64,000 bases of DNA from Sulfitobacter sp. S223. Lineage in GTDB: Bacteria; Pseudomonadota; Alphaproteobacteria; Rhodobacterales; Rhodobacteraceae. A model generated the notes under the pieces. The model did no database searches and had not been told where the DNA came from. It saw nothing but the letters and a program-made list of their open reading frames with translations. The stretch lies in the NCBI RefSeq assembly GCF_025143825.1, contig NZ_CP083560.1:3720001-3784000 (forward strand), given 5' to 3'. Each line of letters opens with the position of its first letter. Position 1 is the first letter of the stretch. The position numbers and the translations under genes were made by a program. Shown here piece after piece: positions 53,661 through 62,963 of this stretch.

Positions 53661-55916
53661 TTAGCGGCGGCTGCGGGTCACTTTTCGTTTAGTCGCGGCC
53701 TTCTTGCCCTTAGCCTTAGCGCTCTTGCGGCGCGGGCTTTGTCCAGCCGGGCTTTTACGACCCTGCGGGATTTTCTGGCCCTCTATATCCAGAAGCTCCA
53801 GCGCGATGCCGCCGGTCACTGGTGTCACCTCGGCCAGCCGGACAGTAACGCGCTGCCCTAACCCGATGGTCATGCCGGTATCAGACCCCATCAGCGTACC
53901 TGCATCCGCATCGTGGTGGAAATACTCGCGCCCGATGTTGCGCATGGGGATCAGGCCATCTGCGCCGGTCTCATCCAGCTTCACAAAGGCACCAAAACGA
54001 GCGACACCACTAATGCGCCCCGTCATTTCGCTGCCCACACGCTCTGACAAATAAGAGGCAAGGTAGCGGTCGGTTGTGTCACGTTCCGCAATCATCGAAC
54101 GCCGTTCAGTATCAGAGATATGGGCACCAGTAGCTTCCATATCTTCAATATCATGCAGCGAAAGGCCATCCTTGCCCCAGCCATGTGCGGTGATCAACGC
54201 GCGATGCACAATCAAGTCGGCATAACGGCGGATGGGTGATGTGAAGTGTGCATATGACCGCAGAGCAAGACCGAAATGTCCGATGTGATCTGGCCCGTAG
54301 TATGCCTGCGTCATTGATCGTAGAGTCGAGATGTTGATCAACTCTGCATCGTCGCTGCCTGCCGCCTGATCCAGCAATCGATTTAGGTGCGCCGTTTGAA
54401 GCACTTGCCCTTTAGCCAGCGAATATCCTGCCGCTGCTGCCGTCTCCCGTAGCGCATCAAGCTTTTCCGGTGTCGGTTCTTCATGTGTGCGGAACAACAG
54501 TGGTGTCTTTTTGTTGATCAGAGTCTCGGCAGCGGCGACATTCGCCAGCACCATGAATTCTTCAATCAGACGATGTGCATCCAACCGTTCACGAAAGTTG
54601 ACGGAGCGGACGGTGCCATCTTCATCAAGTTCAATCCGGCGCTCAGGTAGATCAAGATCAAGCGGCTGGCGGTGTGTACGGGCCGTAACTAGCGAACGGT
54701 ACGTTTCATAAAGCGGTTTGATAACCGTTTCCAACAATGGCTCTGTGCGTTCATTCGGCGCGCCGTCCATGGCGTTCTGCACTTCTTCGTAATGCAGGCT
54801 GGCCGGTGACTTCATCAGGCCACGATGGAAATCATGGCGCAGTTTGTTGCCCTTTGCATCCAGCACCATGCGCACGGCGATACAGGCACGCTCAACCCCT
54901 TCGTGCAGCGAACACAAGTCACCGGACAGGCGGTCCGGAAGCATCGGCACAACACGGTCAGGGAAATAGGTGGAGTTCCCCCGCTTGCGTGCTTCGCGGT
55001 CAAGCGCGGAACCCGGCGTGACGTAGGCGGAAACATCCGCGATCGCGACCCAAAGGATATGACCGCCTTCATTCGCCGGATCGCTGTCGGCTTCCGCGAA
55101 ACAAGCATCGTCGTGGTCCCGCGCATCTGACGGATCAATTGTTATCAGCGGCAGATCGCGCAGGTCTTCGCGGCCCTTCAGACCCTTCGGCTTGGCGGCG
55201 TCAGCTTCGGCTATCACGTCATCAGGAAATTCATCCGGAATATTATGCTGGTGGATCGCGATGAGCGAAACAGCCTTTGGCGCTGACGGGTCACCCAATC
55301 GGTCCACGATACGCGCACGAGGCAAGCCCATGCGGCCCTTTGGACCGGCGAGTTCCGCCTCGACCAGTTCGCCCTCTTGCGCGCCGCCCATGGCGTCCGC
55401 TGGCACAGCCCACTCTTTGTCCGCGCCTTTGTCGATTGGCTGGATGCGTCCACCTTCGGCGTGTTTATGGAAAATGCCGATAATCTTTTTGGGGTTCGTG
55501 CCGATCCGGCGGATCAGTCGGCCTTCGTAGTGATGACTTTCGCCTTTGACCAATGTCAGGCGCGCCAGAATACGGTCACCCGCGCCCAGCGCCGGATCAG
55601 AGGCCCGCAGAACCATCAGCACCACAGGCTCGACGCCTTCGCCACCCCATTCCATGGGCTTGGCGTAAAGGTCGCCATCTTTGTCCGGTCCGGTGACCAG
55701 CAGGACACTAACCGGAGGCAGTCGGTCGGGGTCGTTATAGCTTTTCTTGCGCTTCTCCAGATGCCCTTCGGCCTCCAGTTCTTTCAGGATCCGTTTAAGA
55801 TCAATGCGCGCAGCACCCTTGATTCCGAATGCCTTGGCGATGTCGCGCTTGGCAGTCAGTGTGGGGTTTTGTTCGATCCATTTGAGGATCTCTTGCTTGG
55901 TAGGGATTTTGTTCAT
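53661..55916 (-). CDS. rnr: Ribonuclease R
   Basis: RNase R is a processive 3'-5' exoribonuclease active on structured RNA. The order is an N-terminal helix-turn-helix-like region (TKQEILKWIEQNP), cold-shock domains, the RNB catalytic domain with ITIDPSDARDHDDACFAE supplying the metal-binding aspartates, an S1 domain (MTGRISGVARFGAFVKLDETGADGLI, in part), and a basic Lys/Arg-rich tail of about 30 residues. The ATG at 55916 gives the usual start MNKIPTKQE. A GTG twelve codons upstream is less likely. The product is 751 residues. Confidence 0.95.
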   Translation of the reverse strand: MNKIPTKQEILKWIEQNPTLTAKRDIAKAFGIKGAARIDLKRILKELEAEGHLEKRKKSYNDPDRLPPVSVLLVTGPDKDGDLYAKPMEWGGEGVEPVVLMVLRASDPALGAGDRILARLTLVKGESHHYEGRLIRRIGTNPKKIIGIFHKHAEGGRIQPIDKGADKEWAVPADAMGGAQEGELVEAELAGPKGRMGLPRARIVDRLGDPSAPKAVSLIAIHQHNIPDEFPDDVIAEADAAKPKGLKGREDLRDLPLITIDPSDARDHDDACFAEADSDPANEGGHILWVAIADVSAYVTPGSALDREARKRGNSTYFPDRVVPMLPDRLSGDLCSLHEGVERACIAVRMVLDAKGNKLRHDFHRGLMKSPASLHYEEVQNAMDGAPNERTEPLLETVIKPLYETYRSLVTARTHRQPLDLDLPERRIELDEDGTVRSVNFRERLDAHRLIEEFMVLANVAAAETLINKKTPLLFRTHEEPTPEKLDALRETAAAAGYSLAKGQVLQTAHLNRLLDQAAGSDDAELINISTLRSMTQAYYGPDHIGHFGLALRSYAHFTSPIRRYADLIVHRALITAHGWGKDGLSLHDIEDMEATGAHISDTERRSMIAERDTTDRYLASYLSERVGSEMTGRISGVARFGAFVKLDETGADGLIPMRNIGREYFHHDADAGTLMGSDTGMTIGLGQRVTVRLAEVTPVTGGIALELLDIEGQKIPQGRKSPAGQSPRRKSAKAKGKKAATKRKVTRSRR

Positions 55917-55953
55917 GGGAATGGAGGTAGCACGCACTTGGGGGCGCGTCACA

Positions 55954-56526
55954 TCATTTTAAGTCAGCGACCGTATCAACATCACGAAGCGTGGCAACAT
56001 GCGCGATACTATGGTCAGGCAGGCTGGCTTTAGAATCGGCCAGCGCATGATACGACGACCAGCGAACCCCTGCAAATAGACAGGGTGGAATCGCCCGGGT
56101 CCGCCGCAGCCCGACAAGCCAATAGCCGCCGTCGGGTGCAGGCCCGAACACAGCATCATGTGACCCGAGAGCTGCAAAAGCTTCGGCGACACGCGCCCTT
56201 GTTATCCCGGGGATATCGCCGCCAATCACGCATACCGGGCCGCGCGGCGCCCCGCGCAAGGCGCGCCCCATCCGGTCTCCCAAATCACCACTCCCCTGTG
56301 GGACGCGCACCAAATGCCCGGGCCAGACGCGTGACAGCAAACCGCCGCGGTCCGGTGCAACGGCCAAAACAACATCCCAACGCGGGTCTTCAATCCTTCG
56401 GAGCAAGCCCCGTACCTGATGGCGGAACCACCATGCGGCGGCGACCATCCCGATATCGCGGCCCAACCGCGTCTTAACGCGTCCCGCTCGGGGCTCTTTC
56501 AGCATGACAACCAAGGTGCGCTTCAC
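55954..56526 (-). CDS. DUF2064/TIGR04282-type glycosyltransferase-like protein
   Basis: The 190-residue protein has VVMLKEPRAGRVKTRLGRDIG at the N terminus and a central IGGDIPGITRARVAEAFAAL with GPAPDGGYWLVGLRR. These match the TIGR04282 family of nucleotidyl- or glycosyltransferase-like proteins (GT-A fold). Members are often paired with a partner transferase and radical-SAM genes, not seen here. The start overlaps the GNAT gene's stop. Function is not established. Confidence 0.85.
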   Translation of the reverse strand: MKRTLVVMLKEPRAGRVKTRLGRDIGMVAAAWWFRHQVRGLLRRIEDPRWDVVLAVAPDRGGLLSRVWPGHLVRVPQGSGDLGDRMGRALRGAPRGPVCVIGGDIPGITRARVAEAFAALGSHDAVFGPAPDGGYWLVGLRRTRAIPPCLFAGVRWSSYHALADSKASLPDHSIAHVATLRDVDTVADLK

Positions 56527-56939
56527 AAGAGCCGTTCCATCATCTGATGCGGCTCGCCCTCATCTTTGTAGATGTCTCCGTAAGGTTTGAAACCAAGCTT
56601 GCCGTAAAATCCGACAGCTTGCGCCTGTGCACCCAGCACAACACGTTCCGCGCCCTGATCCGCCGCCAAAGCAACAGCCGCATTGATCAGATCCGCCCCA
56701 AGGCCAACGCCCCGCCGTGCAGATACAATGCAAACGCGGCCAATTTTGGCAGTGTTACCCTCGATATAAACGCGGGCCGTCCCAACCGGGGTGCTATCAT
56801 CCATAGCCAACAAGTGGTGGCTTTTGGCATCCAGCGCATCGACCTCCCCTTCGGCGGAATAGCCCTGCTCAGCCACGAAAACCTCGCGACGCAATGCAAA
56901 ACACGTTTCAGTATCTTCAGTCGGAGCAATCAGGATCAC
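56523..56939 (-). CDS. GNAT-family N-acetyltransferase
   Basis: The 138-residue product has [22 protein letters not shown] at the N terminus, the acetyl-CoA-binding loop [19 protein letters not shown] (R/Q-x-x-G-x-G/A), and a C-terminal [15 protein letters not shown]. This fits the ElaA-like branch of GNAT enzymes. A GTG start overlapping the dapE stop as GTGA was chosen because the long upstream frame shadows dapE. The substrate is unknown. Confidence 0.85.
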   Translation of the reverse strand: MILIAPTEDTETCFALRREVFVAEQGYSAEGEVDALDAKSHHLLAMDDSTPVGTARVYIEGNTAKIGRVCIVSARRGVGLGADLINAAVALAADQGAERVVLGAQAQAVGFYGKLGFKPYGDIYKDEGEPHQMMERLL

Positions 56940-58090
56940 GCAAAGTAATCCTGTAGGATGCGGGTATAGATCAACTTCAGCTCTTGAATGTGATCGACGC
57001 GAACGTGTTCGTCCACCTGATGCATGGACTGCCCCACCAGACCGAATTCGACTACCGGACAATGTGCTTTTACAAAGCGCGCATCGGATGTCCCGCCTGT
57101 TGTAGAAAGCTCAGGCGTAACGCCTGTCACTGCTTCTACAGCACGCGATACCATCGACGACAAATCACCAGGCGGAGTGATAAAGCTTTCGCCCGAGATT
57201 TTCACTTGGGTCTCGACCTGCACGCCGAATGCATCCCGGATGGCGGCCACTTCGCCTTCGATCCAGTCGGTCAGCCCTGCGCCCGAGTGTGTGTCATTAA
57301 AGCGGATGTTGATTGTGGCAGAACATTCGGCAGGAATGACGTTGGTCGCCGGATTTCCAGTATCGACTGTGACCACCGCAAGAGTAGATGCGTCGAAGTG
57401 GTCAGTGCCCTTATCCAATTCGTGACTGGCCAATCGGTCCATCAACCGGACCATCGCAGGCAGCGGATTGTTGGCGCGATGTGGGTAAGCTGAATGGCCC
57501 TGCTTTCCGATCACGCGGAACTTTACCGTCATAGACCCGCGACGCCCGATCTTGATCATCTCGCCCATTGTGTTCGGGCAGGTCGGTTCCCCCACCAGAC
57601 ACACATCCATCCGCTCACCGTGCTTTTCCATGTGCTCCAGCAGGGCCAGCGTACCGTCCACCGATTCGCCCTCTTCGTCGCCTGTGATGGTGATCACAAC
57701 GGAGCCGTCCGGCGGAGTCTCGCTGACGAAATCGACAGCGGCCGCAACGAAAGCAGCAACGCCTGATTTCATATCGGTGGTGCCGCGCCCATACATGACG
57801 CCGTCTTTGATTTCAGCGCCAAAAGGCGGCATCGTCCACGCCGCTTCATCCCCAATTGGGACCACATCCGTATGGCCGTTAAACCCGAAGCTGCGGGTGT
57901 TGCCCTTCGCCCCCCAACGCGCAAAGAGGTTGCGAATACCGCCACGATCCGCCCATTCGCATGAAAAACCGGCATCGCCTAGCAACGTGTGCAGAATATC
58001 CAGCGCACCCGCGTCGGCGGGCGTGACAGACGGGCAGCGCACCAAACGCGCTGTAAGATCAACAGGATCAACGGGGGAGGATGATGACAT
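56936..58090 (-). CDS. dapE: Succinyl-diaminopimelate desuccinylase
   Basis: DapE removes succinate from N-succinyl-L,L-diaminopimelate in lysine and cell-wall synthesis. Metal ligands are in GHTDVVP (His73) and [10 protein letters not shown] (Asp106), and the catalytic glutamate is in TGDEEGES (139-140). The C-terminal GGTSDARF and [14 protein letters not shown] are typical. The ATG at 58090 has an AAGGAG site upstream. The product is 384 residues. dapD, the succinyltransferase of the same pathway, lies 3.9 kb away on the same strand. Confidence 0.96.
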   Translation of the reverse strand: MSSSSPVDPVDLTARLVRCPSVTPADAGALDILHTLLGDAGFSCEWADRGGIRNLFARWGAKGNTRSFGFNGHTDVVPIGDEAAWTMPPFGAEIKDGVMYGRGTTDMKSGVAAFVAAAVDFVSETPPDGSVVITITGDEEGESVDGTLALLEHMEKHGERMDVCLVGEPTCPNTMGEMIKIGRRGSMTVKFRVIGKQGHSAYPHRANNPLPAMVRLMDRLASHELDKGTDHFDASTLAVVTVDTGNPATNVIPAECSATINIRFNDTHSGAGLTDWIEGEVAAIRDAFGVQVETQVKISGESFITPPGDLSSMVSRAVEAVTGVTPELSTTGGTSDARFVKAHCPVVEFGLVGQSMHQVDEHVRVDHIQELKLIYTRILQDYFA

Positions 58091-58242
58091 GCGGCTATAC
58101 TCCTTTAACGCTCTGATTTGCTTATCTCTCCTGTGGTGCAAAAGTGCCAGCCCCCAACCACCGGATGAAATCCCGCTTCATTTATGTCAGAATTATGGTA
58201 GCTTGGCGGGATAATAATGACCCGAGGCAGGGCACGAGCAGG

Positions 58243-58312
58243 TCCACCACCTGAAAACAGGGGTGGATGCGTCCGACAAAACGGACACGATTGGCAAAAG
58301 GGCACGCCCTTT
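58243..58312 (+). promoter_or_regulatory. Three consecutive hairpins upstream of the Hint-domain operon
   Basis: In 70 bases there are three separate inverted repeats. The first is a ten-pair stem with one bulged A and an AAAA loop at 58243-58267. The second is GTCCG/CGGAC with a six-base loop (58271-58286). The third is AAAGGGC/GCCCTTT with almost no loop (58297-58312). They lie between the dapE start and the next plus-strand gene, so on the plus strand they would form a structured 5' leader ending about 48 bases before the start codon. The rest of the 270-base gap holds only AT-rich promoter-like sequence near 58190-58220. Confidence 0.5.
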
Positions 58313-58360
58313 GTCTGTCTGCATGTGTGTGCTGTCTCTCAAAAGGTTTGAGGCAGTGAC

Positions 58361-60082
58361 ATGGTAACGGCATCCGAGCTTGATATCGAAACAGTACGCG
58401 AAGGCACCAGTGCTATCGAGATGGCGCAGGAGATATTTGGCAGTGGCGTGACGGTCACCGGTGCAACGTACTACGGCGATATCGACAGTGCCGGCATCTA
58501 TACCGGTGGCGACACAACTTCACCCGGCGTCGTTCCCGGTGACAGCGGCGTGATCATGTCCACCGGCAATGCAGAAGATTTCACCAACGAAGCAGCTACC
58601 GGCGGAATCGGGAGCGGCAACGGTCAAGGCAACGCTTTCGGGATCGGGAATGGCGGTGGGAACGCTTTCGGAATCGGCAACGGTATCGGGAATTCCAACG
58701 GCATCGGCACCGGAAACAACGGGGGCGCCACCGGCGCAGATCCAAACCAATTCACGAACACATCCACGAACACATCGGGCACTGACAACTTTAGCCAGTA
58801 CAACACTGCCGCTGGCGGCACCACCTATGACGCTTCAACGCTGGACATTGATTTCATCCCCGACAGTGACACGCTGACGATGAAATTTGTCTTTAGCTCG
58901 GAAGAATACCCCGAGTTCGCCAATTCGATCTATCAGGATTTCTTTGGCGTCTGGGTCAACGGACAATATGTGGAGCATGACGTAGGTGACGGGGAAACGG
59001 ACCCCTTCAATATCTCGACCACCAACAACATCAACATGTACGTCGACAACACGAACGACGACTACAACACAGAGATGGATGGCTTTACCATCACGCTGAC
59101 GCTCACCATGAACGTCATTGCGGGACAGACGAATTCGATGCGGATCGCTCTCGCGGACGTCGGGGATAGCAGCTACGATTCCAATGTTCTTATTGCGGGA
59201 AATTCGGTCCAGACGGAGTTGATCGCAATATCCGACGACGTGAACGTCTATCCGGACGGGACAACCACGCTAGACGTGCTCGCCAACGATATAAACAACG
59301 GGCCGGGCACGCTGACGATAACCCACATAAATGGTCAGCAGGTTTCCGTTGGCACAACCATCACTTTACCGTCCGGACAGCTTGTTACTCTGAACGCCGA
59401 TGGTACGTTTGACGTCGTTGGGGATGGCGACGAAGAAGACTTCAACTTCACATACACCATCACGAACGGTACGGACACAGACGTCGGCTTTGTCAACGCG
59501 ACCTCGGTGCCCTGTTTTGTGGCAGGTACGCTGATTGCCACCCCTGAAGGGGATCGGCGCGCCGAGAGCCTTGCTCCCGGCGATCTGGTGATGACAAAGG
59601 ACGAGGGCGCACAAACGCTGCGCTGGATTGGCTCCCGTCGCGTTGCCGCAACGGGTGACTTCGCCCCGATCCATATCCGCGCCAATACGCTGGGACAGCA
59701 TCGCGATTTGCTTGTCTCACCGCTGCACCGTGTGCTGATCAAGGACAATCTGGCTGAGCTTCTGTTCGGTGAAGCCGAAGTACTGGTTGCCGCCCGTGAT
59801 TTGGTGAACGACCATTCCATCACAAGGCGTGAAGGGGGTGAGGTGACATATGTGCACCTGCTGTTTGACCGCCATCAGGTTGTATTCTCCGAGGGCCTTG
59901 AAACCGAAAGCTTTCTGCCCGGACCGCAAACCGCCGCAAGCTTTGAAGCTGACGTCGTCGAGGAAATCTACAGTATTTTTCCCGAATTAGACCCTGAAAC
60001 CGGTGTGGGCTACCCCACTGCCGCACGCCGCACCCTGAAACGTTTTGAAGCGGAGCTTTTGCGCGCCGCAAAGGTGGCTTAA
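58361..60082 (+). CDS. Secreted choice-of-anchor L protein with C-terminal Hint domain
   Basis: The 573-residue protein has no classical signal peptide. Residues 1-260 resemble the choice-of-anchor L domain (GVIMSTGNAEDF, LTMKFVFSSEEYPEFANSIYQDFFGVWVNG). They are interrupted at 80-126 by a Gly/Asn repeat (units like GNAFGIGNG). A cadherin-like or VCBS-type module follows (about 295-383). The Hint domain then begins at Cys385 (PCFVAGTLIATPEGDRRAE) with the block-B histidine in SPLHRVLI. Hint domains self-cleave in other proteins. Export by a type I system is likely for such proteins but no exporter is nearby. Confidence 0.85.
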   Translation: MVTASELDIETVREGTSAIEMAQEIFGSGVTVTGATYYGDIDSAGIYTGGDTTSPGVVPGDSGVIMSTGNAEDFTNEAATGGIGSGNGQGNAFGIGNGGGNAFGIGNGIGNSNGIGTGNNGGATGADPNQFTNTSTNTSGTDNFSQYNTAAGGTTYDASTLDIDFIPDSDTLTMKFVFSSEEYPEFANSIYQDFFGVWVNGQYVEHDVGDGETDPFNISTTNNINMYVDNTNDDYNTEMDGFTITLTLTMNVIAGQTNSMRIALADVGDSSYDSNVLIAGNSVQTELIAISDDVNVYPDGTTTLDVLANDINNGPGTLTITHINGQQVSVGTTITLPSGQLVTLNADGTFDVVGDGDEEDFNFTYTITNGTDTDVGFVNATSVPCFVAGTLIATPEGDRRAESLAPGDLVMTKDEGAQTLRWIGSRRVAATGDFAPIHIRANTLGQHRDLLVSPLHRVLIKDNLAELLFGEAEVLVAARDLVNDHSITRREGGEVTYVHLLFDRHQVVFSEGLETESFLPGPQTAASFEADVVEEIYSIFPELDPETGVGYPTAARRTLKRFEAELLRAAKVA

Positions 60083-61177
60083 ATGACTTGGCTTGCCCTG
60101 ACCGACAATTCTGACCGTAGGCTGTCCCTCCGTGGACTTGGCCACGAGAAGCGCGCCACACCCATTATCGCCGATGTTCCTGGCCAGACCTTGAGCCGCG
60201 GGAGCATCGTGTTCGAGACCCAATTGTCCGAGGATAGCAAACCGCAGGTTCTTTTTGGCTATACCAATCCACACCCCACGCATCGAAGCCTTGTGTTTCA
60301 GGCAATCCCGGGCGGCGGAGTGGCGATGGTGCATGTTCAAGGTGACGATATAGCCCATGCTGCGATTGCCCATAAAAACGCAGGCCGCGCAGAGATTTTG
60401 CGCCTGACCTATTCTTGGGACATCAAATATAACTGGGGGCGCCTGACACTGGAGCAGGCGGGAGAGAGCACTGTCACGAGTGTCGCCGTGGAGAACCCGC
60501 TACCGCTCACACTTGAAGATTTACGTGATCTTATGCTGGGACGCGGGCAACAGGACTATGCCCCCGACATGATCTTTGCCGCACTTTCGGACGAGATTGA
60601 GCCGATCGGGACAAGCCCGACCCTGTCACCGGATACAGCAATCGCAACGCCATGGGGCTATCGTAACGCCAGCACGCTAAAACGTGGTGATACGGTCTAT
60701 ACCGCCGAAGGGTTGGTGGTGCCTGTGCTGCAAACAGTCTCGCGGACTGTCCCGGCCCGGGGCAGCTTTGCTCCGATCCGCATGCGCGCACCCTACTTCG
60801 GTTTGCAAGAAGACATCATCATCGCGCCGGACCAGCATGTGGTTATTGACGGGCCGGAAGTTGAGTACCTGTTTTCATGCGAAAAGGTTCTGACTCCTGC
60901 GCGCCATCTGGTGAACGGATTTGCCGCGCGCACCGAACCTTGCGGCCACCTTGTCCGCTACATCCAGCTGGTTCTACCCAACCATGACACGATTTTAGCA
61001 GGCGGTGCGCCGTTGGAAAGCATGTATATCGGTCGCATCCGCCGTGATACGCACCAGCTTGCATCTAGCGTGATGTTTGGTGTGGATCGCAATGATCTGC
61101 CGGAACACAAAGCGCCCTCGCACAAGGTTCTCAAATGGTACGAGGCGATCCATCTGGCAAAACGCCGCGCGGCCTAA
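60083..61177 (+). CDS. Hint-fold protein lacking the catalytic cysteine
   Basis: The ATG follows the previous stop with no gap, so translation is probably coupled. Residues 1-175 are unlike the neighbour and may be a concanavalin-like or beta-rich domain (GSIVFETQLSED, EILRLTYSWDIKYNWGRLTLEQ). The second half aligns with the Hint domain of the preceding gene (DTAIATPWGYRNASTLKRGD; FAPIRMRAP). The nucleophilic Cys is replaced by Thr180 and the block-B His by Gln (APDQHVV). It is probably not self-processing. It may be a partner or structural copy. Confidence 0.8.
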   Translation: MTWLALTDNSDRRLSLRGLGHEKRATPIIADVPGQTLSRGSIVFETQLSEDSKPQVLFGYTNPHPTHRSLVFQAIPGGGVAMVHVQGDDIAHAAIAHKNAGRAEILRLTYSWDIKYNWGRLTLEQAGESTVTSVAVENPLPLTLEDLRDLMLGRGQQDYAPDMIFAALSDEIEPIGTSPTLSPDTAIATPWGYRNASTLKRGDTVYTAEGLVVPVLQTVSRTVPARGSFAPIRMRAPYFGLQEDIIIAPDQHVVIDGPEVEYLFSCEKVLTPARHLVNGFAARTEPCGHLVRYIQLVLPNHDTILAGGAPLESMYIGRIRRDTHQLASSVMFGVDRNDLPEHKAPSHKVLKWYEAIHLAKRRAA

Positions 61178-61180
61178 CGT

Positions 61181-61519
61181 CTAGTCGAAAAAAGGCGTCA
61201 TTTGCGCCACGATAACCGAATTCTCGTCGAGCGCGCGCTGCATCAGTTCGCGCTCTTCATCGTCAATCTCGTGACCCTCTTCTTCACGCTCGGCCAGGGT
61301 GCCGTAACCGGTAACATCCAGCGGCGCGGTATCGGCCTGCTTGAGAATAGCAACTGTTTCTCGCACAGCCTCTGCTTCGTCTATGCCGGAGGCAAAGCAC
61401 ATCAAAGCCGCACCAGTGGCCTTATCGGGCAAACCATCGCCAGACTTTCGGCCGATCTGGACCAACAGGGTATACACTTGCTGGCGCGATGGTTTTTTGG
61501 GTTTGGATTCGTCGGACAT
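61181..61519 (-). CDS. Small acidic protein, function unknown
   Basis: The 112-residue product has a lysine-rich start (MSDESKPKKPSRQQVYTLLVQIGRK) and a strongly acidic second half (LAEREEEGHEIDDEERELMQ). It has no signal or membrane segment. It is not recognised beyond looking like a conserved roseobacter protein. It converges with the Hint-fold gene three bases away and lies downstream of a small secreted-protein gene. The reading frame's codon use is like its neighbours, which supports a real gene. Confidence 0.65.
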   Translation of the reverse strand: MSDESKPKKPSRQQVYTLLVQIGRKSGDGLPDKATGAALMCFASGIDEAEAVRETVAILKQADTAPLDVTGYGTLAEREEEGHEIDDEERELMQRALDENSVIVAQMTPFFD

Positions 61520-61601
61520 GTCGGTGCGTGCCTCGTAGGGAAGAATGGTGCAGACCTAGACGGTCAACCATCATTTGAAAAGCCTCAGCGGCACAGGGTA
61601 T

Positions 61602-61958
61602 TCATTCGCACTTGCGCAATAGGCTGATGCGCGCGCCCTTCTGGATCACCGCGATACCGGTTTCAGTGCGCATGATCATGATCCGGCGCTGCCACGGCTC
61701 ACCATCCGCACGGCAAATCGCATCATAAAGCGTGGCGTCCATGCCACTGACGCCGACCGGATCTCTTAGGGTGCACCGACTGCCCAGCGCGAAGAAAATA
61801 TTGGAGGTAAGCAGAACTGCCCCGTTATCCTTACCGATACTCTTGCAGTCCCAACTGTCACCCGAAGGATGATCAGGCCGGTAGCGCCCATCATAAGGGC
61901 CGGCCCCTGCTTCTGAGGCAAAACCAGACAAAAGAAGCAGGAGCAGGGCGAACCGCAT
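61602..61958 (-). CDS. Small exported protein, function unknown
   Basis: The 118-residue product has a clear signal peptide ([20 protein letters not shown]). The mature part of about 98 residues contains four cysteines (WDCKSIG, RCTLRD, ICRADGE, LLRKCE), which could form two disulfides. It overlaps the dapD stop by one base, so it is probably transcribed with dapD. The family is not recognised. Confidence 0.72.
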   Translation of the reverse strand: MRFALLLLLLSGFASEAGAGPYDGRYRPDHPSGDSWDCKSIGKDNGAVLLTSNIFFALGSRCTLRDPVGVSGMDATLYDAICRADGEPWQRRIMIMRTETGIAVIQKGARISLLRKCE

Positions 61959-62785
61959 CAGTCGCGCAGCAGTTCGTTGATCGATGTTTTTGAGCGGGTC
62001 CGCTCATCCACGCGCTTCACGATCACAGCGCAATACAAATTCACACCGTTCTTGGAGGGCATAGAGCCGGCCACAACAACCGAACCGGCAGGAACTTCGC
62101 CATACATGACCTCGCCGGTTTCGCGGTCCAAAATCTTGGTCGACTGGCCGATGAATACGCCCATACCAAGGACAGAGCCTTCGCGTACGATACATCCCTC
62201 AACCACTTCGGAGCGTGCACCGATAAAGCAGTTATCCTCGATGATAGTCGGTCCAGCTTGCATTGGCTCCAACACGCCACCAATGCCAACGCCACCAGAC
62301 AGGTGCACGTTTTTGCCGATCTGCGCACAAGAACCAACAGTGGCCCATGTATCAACCATCGTACCCGTATCAACATAGGCACCAAGGTTCACAAAGGACG
62401 GCATCAGTACCACGCCCGGCGCGATATAGGCTGACTTGCGGACGATACAGTTCGGCACAGCGCGAAAGCCTGCCTCTTTCCACTGGTCATCGCCCCAGCC
62501 CATAAACTTGCTGTCGACTTTGTCCCACCAGCTGCTGCCTTGTGGGCCACCGCTTTGCATTTCCATATCTTTGATGCGGAAGCCAAGCAGCACGGCCTTT
62601 TTGGCCCACTGGTTCACATGCCAATCACCGTTATCCTGCTTTTCGGCAACGCGAAGCTTGCCTGAATCAAGTGCTGCCAGCGTTGCCTCAATAGCGTCGC
62701 GGGTTTCGCCTGTGGTGGCAGGGGTGATGCTGTCGCGGTCTTCCCACGCGGCCTCAATGGCGGTTTCAAGCTGTGCGTTTGACAT
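61958..62785 (-). CDS. dapD: Tetrahydrodipicolinate N-succinyltransferase
   Basis: DapD adds succinate to tetrahydrodipicolinate in the succinylase branch of lysine synthesis. The 275-residue product has an N-terminal helical domain and a left-handed beta-helix of hexapeptide repeats ([41 protein letters not shown], in part). [29 protein letters not shown] is the family signature. It pairs with dapE nearby, the two genes separated by the Hint and small unknown genes. Confidence 0.97.
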   Translation of the reverse strand: MSNAQLETAIEAAWEDRDSITPATTGETRDAIEATLAALDSGKLRVAEKQDNGDWHVNQWAKKAVLLGFRIKDMEMQSGGPQGSSWWDKVDSKFMGWGDDQWKEAGFRAVPNCIVRKSAYIAPGVVLMPSFVNLGAYVDTGTMVDTWATVGSCAQIGKNVHLSGGVGIGGVLEPMQAGPTIIEDNCFIGARSEVVEGCIVREGSVLGMGVFIGQSTKILDRETGEVMYGEVPAGSVVVAGSMPSKNGVNLYCAVIVKRVDERTRSKTSINELLRD

Positions 62786-62963
62786 ATCGGAACTCCGTTT
62801 GGAAAGAAGGGTTAAAGCGCGCTATACGCGGCGCAGGCTTTCCGCGCAATCCTAAGCCCTGTTTCAATGAAGTTGCGCCCGCAATATCGACGTGGTCAAT
62901 CTCGGCAAATCACTGCATTGTGCGGCCTGATATTTACAAGAATTCGATCTACCGGAGAGCCTG

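Noticed and set aside
55377..56033. Long open frame on the plus strand opposite RNase R
   Set aside because: Its translation has no recognisable domain, and RNase R on the other strand is conserved throughout.
59513..60082. Intein interpretation of the Hint domain
   Set aside because: The domain runs to the protein end with no C-terminal splice Asn and no C-extein, so it is a Hint-type processing domain, not a splicing intein.
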